Source: Pseudomonas hamedanensis (GTDB lineage Bacteria > Pseudomonadota > Gammaproteobacteria > Pseudomonadales > Pseudomonadaceae). From it: a stretch of DNA of 64,000 nt. A model generated the notes under the pieces. The model was not told the DNA's origin, ran no database searches, and saw only the letters and a list, made by a program, of their open reading frames with translations. The stretch lies in assembly GCF_014268595.2 (NCBI RefSeq), contig NZ_CP077091.1, positions 2,750,501-2,814,500 on the forward strand, written 5' to 3'. A program made the position numbers and the translations under genes. This document shows, piece by piece, positions 38,344 through 46,548 of the stretch. Each line of letters starts with the position of its first letter. Within the stretch, counting starts at the first letter, position 1.

Positions 38344-39444
38344 TTACTCCTTGTTCGCCAGATTGACCACACGGTTGGAGCGATCCACCGGCCGCACCTG
38401 CTGACCATCGAGCAACACATGAACGCCAGCGGCCACCACCCAGTCGCTGGCATTCAGGCCTTCAAGCACCGCCACGCTTTTCTCGCCGAACGGGCCGACC
38501 CGCACCGGGGCTTTCTTTAACGTGTTGTTGCCGTTGACCACCCAGACATAGGTCGCGCCGTTTTCAGCGGTCAGCGCGGAAAGCGGTACTGACAGCGAAA
38601 CACTGTCGGCCGATTGCACGAAAACGCGGGCGCTCTGGCCCAGCTCAGCCGGGACTTTGCCGCTGGTGAACGAGATTCGCGCGGCGAAGGTGCGGGAACG
38701 CGGGTCGGCCGATGGCGACAGTTCGCGGATCTGCCCGGCAAAACGCTGATTCTGCTGCGCCCACAACTCCACGGACACCGGCTGACCGACCTTGAAACGG
38801 CCGAAACTCTGCTCCGGCAGGCTGATCAACACTTCGCGCTCGCCGTCGGTGGCGAGGGTGAACACCGTTTGCCCGGCAGCGACTACCTGTCCAACTTCCA
38901 CCGAACGCTTGGCCACTACGCCATCCTGTGGCGCACGCAGTACTGCGTAACTGGCCTGGTTGGTCGAAACGTTGAATTCGGCTTTGATTTGTTTAAGGCG
39001 GGCTTCGCCGGAGCGATATAGATTTTCTGCGTTGTCGTAGGCCGAGCGGCTGACCATCTGCCGTTCCATCAGGGTCTTGTAGCGATCCCGTTCGGCGCGC
39101 ACCAGATTCAGATTGGCTTCGGCGGCGGCGACTTGCGCGCGGGTGGCCTCCAGTTGCAGGCGCACGTCCTGCGGGTCGAGTTCGGCCAGCGGTTGATCGG
39201 CCTTCACGCGCTGGCCTTCATCGACCAGTCGTCGGCTGACTTTGCCGCCAATGCGGAACGCCAGATCAGGCTCATAGCGGGCGCGCACCTCGCCCGGATA
39301 ACTTTCCATCGCCTGCGCCGAAGGCTCGGGCTGAACCACCATGGCCGGTCGCACGGTGACTTTCGTCACCTCTTCCTGACCGCAGGCCGATAACAGGAAT
39401 GCCAGACTGGCTGGCAATGCAAAGGACAACGCATGGCGGAACAT
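38344..39444 (-). CDS. mexJ: RND periplasmic adaptor lipoprotein, MexJ type
   Basis: This 366-residue membrane-fusion protein has a lipobox LLSAC (Cys21). Then come a beta-barrel/lipoyl half (FRIGGKVSRRLVDEGQRV), a coiled-coil hairpin (~100-160) and the second lipoyl half (LRAPQDGVVAKRSVEVGQVV). It links the inner-membrane pump to an outer-membrane channel. The pump gene follows after 6 bases and a TetR gene is divergent, the mexL-mexJ-mexK arrangement. Length agrees with MexJ. Confidence 0.8.
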   Translation of the reverse strand: MFRHALSFALPASLAFLLSACGQEEVTKVTVRPAMVVQPEPSAQAMESYPGEVRARYEPDLAFRIGGKVSRRLVDEGQRVKADQPLAELDPQDVRLQLEATRAQVAAAEANLNLVRAERDRYKTLMERQMVSRSAYDNAENLYRSGEARLKQIKAEFNVSTNQASYAVLRAPQDGVVAKRSVEVGQVVAAGQTVFTLATDGEREVLISLPEQSFGRFKVGQPVSVELWAQQNQRFAGQIRELSPSADPRSRTFAARISFTSGKVPAELGQSARVFVQSADSVSLSVPLSALTAENGATYVWVVNGNNTLKKAPVRVGPFGEKSVAVLEGLNASDWVVAAGVHVLLDGQQVRPVDRSNRVVNLANKE

Positions 39445-39481
39445 GGTGACGGACCTTTCGCGAATGAGGCTTGGAATATTT

Positions 39482-39526
39482 ATACTGGCGGGTATGGTAT
39501 TAATAGCAAACTCACCAGTCCAGTAT
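39482..39526. promoter_or_regulatory. Candidate MexL operator region
   Basis: The 94-base divergent gap contains an inverted repeat ATACTGG (39482-39488) / CCAGTAT (39520-39526), 31 bases apart. A shorter imperfect palindrome, GGTATTAATAGC, lies near its centre. A TetR repressor would be expected to bind here and control both directions. No binding data are available, so this is a candidate. Confidence 0.45.
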
Positions 39527-39538
39527 TAAAAACGAAAA

Positions 39539-40174
39539 ATGTCGAACAATCTTTCCGCTCCAAACGGCCCGGGCCGTCCCAAGGATCTGGCCAAGCGCCA
39601 GGCCATCCTCGAGGCGGCGAAAACTCTGTTTCTGAGTCATGGCTACGCCAACACCAGCATGGACGCCGTGGCCAGCGAGGCTGGCGTGTCGAAACTGACG
39701 GTCTACAGCCACTTCAACGACAAGGAGACGCTGTTCTCCGCTGCCGTGGTCGCGAAATGCGAGGAGCAACTGCCGCCGCTGTTCTTCGAATTGCCGGACG
39801 GCATCGCGGTTGAAGACGTATTGTTGAATATTGCCCGCGGCTTTCACCAACTGATCAACAGCGATGAATCGGTGAATCTGCACCGGCTGATCATGGCCCT
39901 TGGCAGCCAGGATCCAAAGCTGTCGCAAATCTTCTTCGAAGCAGGCCCCGAGCGGGTGGTGAGCGGAATGGAAGGGTTGCTGACGAAAATCCACGCCAGC
40001 GGCGCGTTGAGCATCGATCAGCCACGCAATGCCGCCGAGCATTTCTTTTGCCTGATCAAGGGCGCGGGCAATTTTCGCTTGTTGTATGGCTGTGGCGAGC
40101 CGCTGACCGGGGAAGCGGCCGAGCGGCATGTGCGCGAGGTGGTGGGGTTGTTTATGCGGGCGTACAAACCCTGA
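39539..40174 (+). CDS. mexL: TetR-family repressor, MexL type
   Basis: This 211-residue regulator has an N-terminal TetR helix-turn-helix: AILEAAKTLFLSHGYANTSM then VASEAGVSKLTVYSHFNDKE (about 22-66). The C-terminal ligand domain includes HLFMRAYKP-like ending VGLFMRAYKP. Divergent from the MexJ/MexK-type genes, it most likely represses them and itself. The N-terminal PNGPGRPKDLAKR basic arm is typical. Confidence 0.8.
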   Translation: MSNNLSAPNGPGRPKDLAKRQAILEAAKTLFLSHGYANTSMDAVASEAGVSKLTVYSHFNDKETLFSAAVVAKCEEQLPPLFFELPDGIAVEDVLLNIARGFHQLINSDESVNLHRLIMALGSQDPKLSQIFFEAGPERVVSGMEGLLTKIHASGALSIDQPRNAAEHFFCLIKGAGNFRLLYGCGEPLTGEAAERHVREVVGLFMRAYKP

Positions 40175-40198
40175 CTCTTCGCTGCCTGAACTGGCGCT

Positions 40199-40273
40199 AT
40201 CGCGAGCAGGCTCACTCCTACAGTGGATTTGCGTTCACCACAGATCAGTTGTGGGAGCGAGCCTGCTCGCGAA
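40199..40273. repeat. Two REPs of different subtype, outward
   Basis: An AGTGAG-type REP (40199-40222, minus orientation) and an AGCGAG-type REP (40250-40273, plus) face away from each other between the convergent mexL-type gene and rsmJ. Their subtypes differ, so they did not arise as one REPIN. Confidence 0.88.
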
Positions 40274-40288
40274 TAAAGCAACTCGGTC

Positions 40289-41071
40289 TCACGGCTTGAG
40301 CGCTTTCTTCGGGTAGATATCGTACCGGCTCGACTTGCCATCCAGCGCATGGCTCGGTTTCGGCCCGTCAATGCACGGTGCCTTGCGCGGACGCTTGACC
40401 ACCACCCGGTGCGTGGCCAATGCCAGCGCCGCCTGCAACAGCGCAGGCGCGTCCGGATCATCGCCGACCAGCGGCCGGAACAGGCGCATCTCTTTCTTCA
40501 CCAATGCGGTTTTCTCGCGATGCGGAAACATCGGATCGAGGTAGATCACCTGCGGCGGCTCTCCCTCCCAGTTCTGCATGACCTCAATGGAATTGCCCTT
40601 GAGCAATTTCATTCGCGCGACAATCGGCGCCACCTCGAAATCTTCCGCCGCGCGCGCCAGACCGTCCTCAAGCAACGCACCGATTAACGGCTGGCGTTCG
40701 ATCAGGCTCATTTCGCAGCCCAGACTGGCCAGCACAAACGCATCCTTGCCCAACCCCGCCGTGGCATCCAGCACCCGCGGGCGCACGCCTTGGGCGATAC
40801 CGACCGCCTTGGCGATCATCTGCCCGCTGCCGCCGCCATACAAACGGCGGTGCGCCGCGCCGCCCTCGACAAAGTCGACCCGTACCGGTCCCGGGGCGTC
40901 CGGGCCGAGCTGTTGCAACTGCAAACCCTGCTCGCCGACCTGCAAGGCGAACTCGCCGTCAGCCTCGTCGAGTGGTAGGCCAAGACGCTCGGCCCACTGC
41001 TCGGCTTGCGCTTGAAACGCCGGGCCGAGCGCCTGGACATGGATGCGGCAGGCCGCGGGTGACTCAATCAT
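40289..41071 (-). CDS. rsmJ: 16S rRNA (guanine1516-N2) methyltransferase
   Basis: RsmJ (YhiQ) methylates G1516 in the 16S rRNA 3' domain. The ATG at 41071 ([19 protein letters not shown]) gives 260 residues; a frame reaching further upstream adds an unrelated hydrophobic stretch. SAM motif I is [19 protein letters not shown], and [20 protein letters not shown] is the signature DPMFP block of the family. It is a stand-alone gene. Confidence 0.92.
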   Translation of the reverse strand: MIESPAACRIHVQALGPAFQAQAEQWAERLGLPLDEADGEFALQVGEQGLQLQQLGPDAPGPVRVDFVEGGAAHRRLYGGGSGQMIAKAVGIAQGVRPRVLDATAGLGKDAFVLASLGCEMSLIERQPLIGALLEDGLARAAEDFEVAPIVARMKLLKGNSIEVMQNWEGEPPQVIYLDPMFPHREKTALVKKEMRLFRPLVGDDPDAPALLQAALALATHRVVVKRPRKAPCIDGPKPSHALDGKSSRYDIYPKKALKP

Positions 41072-41163
41072 GAAAAAACGCTCAAAAAAGTTAAGGATCG
41101 ACAAAAACCGCCGATAAACCATTCAACGCGCATTTTGCCAGAGCTGAGCGTCAACCGAAAAAA

Positions 41164-41784
41164 ATGTCAGGCATTCTTCCCACATCGATTGGCTACATTT
41201 CGCCCCATGGCGATTTCAGCCGTCATAACACTCAAGCACTGAGCGGCGTCAGTCACCTGTGGCAGGATTTCTTTGCCCAGGCCCTGGCCGAACAGACGAG
41301 TGATGTGGTGCCCGCCTGCGGCACGTTTCCTCCGGTTGACCTGAACAGCCCTGAAGAACCGACCGTCGGCAGCGAGCTGCACGCGCACATCATCAGCCAG
41401 CGCGAGTGCGATGTGGTCGAAACCCAGGTTCGCCCGCCAGAACCGTTGTTCCTGCCGATCGCCGAATTTGAAATGGAACTGCTGGACAAGCCGTTCCCAC
41501 CGTTCCCGCCGGAAGAACTCAAGGCTCAGCAAGAGCAACAGGATTTCGACAGCAGCTGGGTGCGCCCGATCGTCATCAACAATGGCCAGCCACTGCCAGA
41601 GCCGGGCCCTGCTCCGCAGAAACGTCCGCTCTACCTGCCGATTGCCGAGTTCGACCTGGACCTGCTGCAAAAGCCTTACCCGCCGTTCCCGCCGGAAGAA
41701 ATCGTCGAGCAGCAGAAGGCACTGGACTTCGATAACGGCTGGGCGCGCCCGATCGTTCTGCAGAACCTGCGCCTCGCCGCCTGA
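41164..41784 (+). CDS. Uncharacterised protein with a duplicated ~46-residue module
   Basis: This 206-residue soluble protein has no signal peptide. Its C-terminal half is two copies of one module: residues 94-139 (PLFLPIAEFEMELLDKPFPP...) and 155-200 (PLYLPIAEFDLDLLQKPYPP...), 61 residues apart. Both end with DF(D)..W(V/A)RPIV. Each has a proline-rich FPPFPPEE or YPPFPPEE block and acidic helix. The N-terminal part carries HLWQDFFAQALAEQ and two Cys (VPACGTF, QRECDVV). I recognise no named family. It is divergent from rsmJ and convergent with the extensin-like gene, so context gives little. Confidence 0.75.
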   Translation: MSGILPTSIGYISPHGDFSRHNTQALSGVSHLWQDFFAQALAEQTSDVVPACGTFPPVDLNSPEEPTVGSELHAHIISQRECDVVETQVRPPEPLFLPIAEFEMELLDKPFPPFPPEELKAQQEQQDFDSSWVRPIVINNGQPLPEPGPAPQKRPLYLPIAEFDLDLLQKPYPPFPPEEIVEQQKALDFDNGWARPIVLQNLRLAA

Positions 41785-41787
41785 TCC

Positions 41788-42486
41788 TCAGCGACACACA
41801 CTCCAGCGCCCGACATCGACATGAAAGTGATTGCGATGGGCGGCGTTGTAATCCGGACTCAACACCACACTGAACGCCTCGCAGGCGCCGTCACGCACCT
41901 GACGCAAAAACTGTGCATCCTGATTTTGCTTCGGCCAGTCCTTGAGTACGCTGACGGCGCGCCCGTCGGCCATGCGAAAACCGGCGATATCCAGCGCATC
42001 GGCGCTGGCATGGCGGCTGAGTGCACCGCTCTCGCGATTGTAGACATTGCGGCAGGCAAAGCTGCCGAGGTGATCGAGGCGCGTGACCTTCTGACCGTAA
42101 ATGGACTGCGCCGCGGGTTGCAAGGTGTGCTGTTCAAACATCGCGTAGGCCACGGCCAGCGGGCAGCTGGCGATGAAACTGCTGCTCAGCGCCACTTCGC
42201 CGCCCTGCACACGCAACGCGCCGATCAGCGGGCACTTGGCGCCAGGGCTGTCGGCTTGCCGGCTGACGCGCAGTGCGGAACTGCTCAATGCCTGCGCGCA
42301 TAGCGCGGGATCGCCGCGCAAGCGCATGAGTTTGTAACCGGTCAACCCGTTGGGCGCAGCCTTTACGTCCAGTGGTGCCCACGGATTCCATTCGGGCGGC
42401 ACATCGAGCCAGCCGCGCCAGACACTCACCGCAGTGCCGCCAAACCCCAAGACGACCAGCCAGAACAACCACCGCCCCATGCTCAA
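41788..42486 (-). CDS. Extensin-like domain membrane protein
   Basis: This 232-residue protein has an N-terminal membrane anchor (WLFWLVVLGFGGTAVSVW) and a periplasmic extensin-like C-terminal domain. The domain shows RHASADALDIAGF and the HRNHFHVDVG block, which resembles zinc sites of D-Ala-D-Ala-type peptidases. The Cys residues in CAQAL, KCPL, SCPLA, ACRN, ACEAF and VCR could form disulfides. Activity is unproven. It ends 4 bases after the convergent neighbour and overlaps the PEP-mutase-like gene by four bases (ATGA). Confidence 0.82.
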   Translation of the reverse strand: MSMGRWLFWLVVLGFGGTAVSVWRGWLDVPPEWNPWAPLDVKAAPNGLTGYKLMRLRGDPALCAQALSSSALRVSRQADSPGAKCPLIGALRVQGGEVALSSSFIASCPLAVAYAMFEQHTLQPAAQSIYGQKVTRLDHLGSFACRNVYNRESGALSRHASADALDIAGFRMADGRAVSVLKDWPKQNQDAQFLRQVRDGACEAFSVVLSPDYNAAHRNHFHVDVGRWSVCR

Positions 42487-43319
42487 TCCTTGAAGAACTG
42501 GTTGGCCTTGGCGTACGGCATTGATTGCGAGGTGAAGCCGAATGTGCCGGACTGGCGGATTTCTTCAGCGGCGCGGAAAAACTCACCGAACGCTGCCAGC
42601 GCCAGCGCCGAACCGGTGCTGATCCGTCGTACACCCATATCTGCGAGTTGCTGCACGGTCAGTTTCAATCCGCCAGACATGAGCACGTTGACCGGTTTCG
42701 GCGCCACCGCACGCACCACCGCCAGCACTTCTTCGGCATTGCGCAAACCCGGCGCGTACAAGACATCGGCGCCGGCTTCGGCGAACGCCTGCAAGCGGCG
42801 GATGGTGTCGTCGAGGTCGGGATTGCCGTGCAGGTAGTTTTCCGCCCGGGCGGTGAGCACGAAGGGAAACGCTAGTGTGCGCACCGCAGCGACGGCAGCT
42901 TCAATCCGCGCCACAGCGTGTTCGAAGCAATAGATCGGCGCGTCCGGGCGGCCCGTGGCATCTTCGATCGAACCGCCCACAGCGCCCGCCTCGGCGGCGC
43001 GCAACAAGCTCTGCGCACACTCGACCGGATCGTCGGCAAAGCCGTTCTCCAGATCCACCGCCACCGGCAAATCCGTCGCGGCGACGATGGCACGGACGTT
43101 GGCCAGACTCTCATCAAGACTCAAGGCACCATCGGCCTTGCCTTGGGAAAACGCATAACCGGCGCTGGTGGTTGCCAGTGCCGGATAGCCGAGGCTGGCG
43201 AGCATTTTCGCCGAGCCGGCATCCCACGGGTTGGGGATGACGAAGATCTCTGGACGATCATGCAGAGCCTTGAAGGCCTGGGCTTTGCGAAGTTGGTCTT
43301 GACTGGCTTGAACATTCAT
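42483..43319 (-). CDS. Isocitrate lyase/PEP mutase superfamily enzyme
   Basis: This 278-residue TIM-barrel protein has the superfamily layout: IPNPWDAGSAKMLASLGYPA, then AVDLENGFADDP with acidic metal ligands, GSIEDATGR (catalytic-loop region lacking the KRCG of isocitrate lyase), LTARAENYLHG and VNVLMSGG. Members include carboxy-PEP mutase, methylisocitrate lyase-like and oxaloacetate-decarboxylase-like enzymes, so the exact reaction is open. The overlap with the extensin-like gene indicates cotranscription without an obvious shared function. Confidence 0.83.
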   Translation of the reverse strand: MNVQASQDQLRKAQAFKALHDRPEIFVIPNPWDAGSAKMLASLGYPALATTSAGYAFSQGKADGALSLDESLANVRAIVAATDLPVAVDLENGFADDPVECAQSLLRAAEAGAVGGSIEDATGRPDAPIYCFEHAVARIEAAVAAVRTLAFPFVLTARAENYLHGNPDLDDTIRRLQAFAEAGADVLYAPGLRNAEEVLAVVRAVAPKPVNVLMSGGLKLTVQQLADMGVRRISTGSALALAAFGEFFRAAEEIRQSGTFGFTSQSMPYAKANQFFKD

Positions 43320-43348
43320 CGACGGGCTCCCGGGCAGAAAAAACCGCC

Positions 43349-44209
43349 TCAGAGCAGGCCAAGCTGCTCGGCGGCGGGTTCTCTGTATAGCTCAGGCAGC
43401 GCGGGCAAGCCAGGCAAACGTTGCATCAGTTGCGCATGAAAACGTTGCGCCAGTTTCGCTGCCAGCAGGTTGTCGGCCGTGTGCAGAAAGATATAGGGCG
43501 TGCGGCCTTCTTCGATCCACTCGGCGATTTTTGCCACCCACGGCGCGAGAAACGTGTCGTTCGCTTCCAGCTGTGGATGGCCGATGAAACGCACCTGCGG
43601 ACATTGAGTGAACGCGGCCGGCCGCGTCGGCACGCGGGGCTTTTTCGACTGTGCGTGAATCACCGAAGACTCGGTCGACAGGCAACTGAACAATGCGCGC
43701 GGGTCGAGGCAGATGCGCTCCACGCCGCGATCGAGCAGCAGACGATTGAGCAGACGCTCACTCTCGCCTTTGGCGAAAAACTGGTCGTGGCGCACTTCAA
43801 CTGCCAGCGGACAGTCCAGCGCATCGATGAAAGCGGCCAGCTCGGGCAGACGCTGCGGTGTAAAACTCTTGGATAATTGCAGCCACAACGGCGATACACG
43901 TTGGCCTAACGGTTTGAGCAATTGCAGGAAGGTTTCGGCAGCGGTCAATTGTTCGCGTAAATCGCCGCTGTGGCTGATGTCGCCGGGGAATTTGGCGGTG
44001 AAGCGAAAGTGCGTCGGCATGATCTCGGCCCAACGCTGCACGGTAGCGGGCGACGGGCTGGCGTAGAAGGTCGTGTTGCCTTCGACGGCGTTGAATACCT
44101 GGCAATAGAGGGCGAGAAAGTCGGAGGTCTTGGCGTCTACCGGATACAGATACTCGCGCCAGGCGTTTTCGCTCCAGGACGGGCAACCGAGGTAGTAAGG
44201 CAGATCCAT
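43349..44209 (-). CDS. DUF72 TIM-barrel protein
   Basis: This 286-residue protein matches DUF72 (YecE type): YYLGCPSWSENAWREYLYP at the start, FNAVEGNTTFYASPSP, FRFTAKFPGDISHS, LAVEVRHDQFF and a C-terminal IFLHTADNLLA. Biochemical role unknown. Translation probably couples to the upstream small gene, whose TGA overlaps its ATG as TGATG. Confidence 0.86.
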   Translation of the reverse strand: MDLPYYLGCPSWSENAWREYLYPVDAKTSDFLALYCQVFNAVEGNTTFYASPSPATVQRWAEIMPTHFRFTAKFPGDISHSGDLREQLTAAETFLQLLKPLGQRVSPLWLQLSKSFTPQRLPELAAFIDALDCPLAVEVRHDQFFAKGESERLLNRLLLDRGVERICLDPRALFSCLSTESSVIHAQSKKPRVPTRPAAFTQCPQVRFIGHPQLEANDTFLAPWVAKIAEWIEEGRTPYIFLHTADNLLAAKLAQRFHAQLMQRLPGLPALPELYREPAAEQLGLL

Positions 44210-44517
44210 CAGATGTACAGATCGAGGCCCAGCACGTCCGCATCCCAATCGACAAAACCGGCAGTGCTCAGGTAGCTGGCCAAGGCCATGGCTACGCTTT
44301 TCTTCATCGCGCGGTGGTAGATCATGTCTTGCTGACGGGCAGGCAGATTGCTCAGGCGTTGCGCAGCAGATTGGGCGGCACGGGCAGCCAACTGCTCTTC
44401 GGTCGGTAATTCCAGCTCGCCGTCGATAATCTCGACGGACTCATCCAGCGCCGCATTGCCTTTGCGAGGCTTGCGCTTGATGGGGTAGGACTGAGAGGAA
44501 ACGCCGTCTATACGCAT
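44209..44517 (-). CDS. Conserved hypothetical protein, 102 aa
   Basis: This small acidic/basic soluble protein starts MRIDGVSSQSYPIKRKPRKG. It has an acidic central helix (LPTEEQLAARAAQSAAQRLS) and ends AGFVDWDADVLGLDLYI. It has no recognised domain. The coding call rests on the TGATG overlap with the DUF72 gene and normal codon use. Pseudomonads have similar small genes between rsmJ and tsaB, from memory. Confidence 0.7.
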   Translation of the reverse strand: MRIDGVSSQSYPIKRKPRKGNAALDESVEIIDGELELPTEEQLAARAAQSAAQRLSNLPARQQDMIYHRAMKKSVAMALASYLSTAGFVDWDADVLGLDLYI

Positions 44518-44669
44518 AATTTCATGCTCGGTATCAATGATGGCAATTTAGCGGCACCTGACCGACTTAGCAAACTGCCGAGTGATAACTAGAACACAGA
44601 AAGCGCAAAAGGTTTAAAACCGAAGTTGGAAACTGACGATTGGCAGGGTTGCGGAATGTCGCATGTGCC

Positions 44670-44807
44670 TGTGGCGAGGGGATTTATCCCCGTTGGAGTG
44701 CGCAGCACTCCTCTGCAATTTTTCAGTGGCAGCGCATTTTTCAGGACTGACGACTGCTGCGTAGCCGAACGGGGCGGTGCGACGTTTCGCTAAATCCCCT
44801 CACCACA
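44670..44807. repeat. Third palindromic repeat family (GGGGATTTATCCCC type)
   Basis: This element opens with TGTGGCGAGGGGATTTATCC and closes with the degenerate inverted form AAATCCCCTCACCACA. It contains the hairpins GGGGATTTATCCCC (44678-44691) and GGAGTGCGCAGCACTCC (44695-44711). It fills most of the 322-base gap between the small protein and tsaB. The remaining ~150 bases (44518-44669) look like upstream sequence of the small gene and show no other feature. Confidence 0.75.
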
Positions 44808-44839
44808 GAAATCCGCTCATCAGGGAATCTCCGGATGTA

Positions 44840-45514
44840 TCAGCGGGCCTTGGGGGTGGCGACTTTATCGCGCAGGTAAACCGGTTGTGCGTCGTCCGCC
44901 ACAATCGACTCACCGCGTTCCCAGGCGAAGCGCGCCAGGGTCAGCAGGTCTTCGGCGTGGGGCAGCATGCCGGCATCGGAGCCGGTCAGGTTAACTGCAA
45001 TGCGCTCGCTGTAGCCCCAACCGGTTCCGGCACCGAACCACTCGCCGCTGGCATCGGCCGGCAGCGCAGCGACTTCCGGCGGCAGCACCGCTTCGGCGCC
45101 GACCAGACGCATCTCCCCCGCCGTCTCGCGGTAGCAGCCCCAATAGACTTCATCCATTCGTGCATCGATGGCGGCCGCGACCTGGCTCACGCCGTGTTCA
45201 CGAAAGGCCCGCTGCGCCAGCACCGCAAGGTTGGACACTGGCAACACCGGACGATCCAGCGCAAAGGCCAGGCCCTGCACCACACCAATGGCGATGCGCA
45301 CACCGGTAAACGCCCCCGGGCCACGACCGAAGGCAATCGCATCGACTGCCTGCAACGTGGTGCCGGCGTCGGCCAGCAATTGCTGAATCATCGGCAGCAG
45401 CTTCTGCGCGTGCAGGCGCGGGATCACCTCGTAATGGCTCGTGACCTTGCCGTCGTGCAGCAAGGCAACGGAGCAAGCTTCAGTCGCGGTGTCCAGGGCC
45501 AGCAAGGTGCTCAT
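44840..45514 (-). CDS. tsaB: TsaB, tRNA t6A synthesis
   Basis: TsaB is the scaffold partner of TsaD in making t6A37 of ANN-decoding tRNAs. The ATG at 45514 gives 224 residues starting MSTLLALDTATEACSVAL, the ASKHA-fold start. GRGPGAFTGVRIAIGVVQG is the conserved TsaB/TsaD dimer helix region. tcdA, acting on the same modified base, lies 22 kb away in the window. adk is 93 bases upstream. Confidence 0.93.
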   Translation of the reverse strand: MSTLLALDTATEACSVALLHDGKVTSHYEVIPRLHAQKLLPMIQQLLADAGTTLQAVDAIAFGRGPGAFTGVRIAIGVVQGLAFALDRPVLPVSNLAVLAQRAFREHGVSQVAAAIDARMDEVYWGCYRETAGEMRLVGAEAVLPPEVAALPADASGEWFGAGTGWGYSERIAVNLTGSDAGMLPHAEDLLTLARFAWERGESIVADDAQPVYLRDKVATPKAR

Positions 45515-45607
45515 CGATGTTTCCAAAACAGGGGTGGGAAAAAGTGCGTCAGTATAAACAACTACGGCCCGCAAGCGGGCCGTGGATGATGCCGCCCTGC
45601 AGACTTT

Positions 45608-46462
<855 letters not shown>

Positions 46463-46502
46463 TTAACTGTCGCCTGGCGATACTTTCACGCGCTGCACAA
46501 AG

Positions 46503-46530
46503 CGACGCCCGAGGTGGGCCTCGGGCGTCG
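46503..46530 (-). terminator. Terminator-like hairpin after ppc
   Basis: A perfect 12-base stem (CGACGCCCGAGG / CCTCGGGCGTCG) with a 4-base loop lies 18 bases after the ppc stop and is followed on the minus strand by CTTTGTG. The U tract is short, so termination may be partial. The rest of the 290-base ppc-adk gap (46259-46548) holds the adk upstream region and nothing else recognisable. Confidence 0.7.
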
Positions 46531-46548
46531 CAGGTCTGCTCAAAAACC

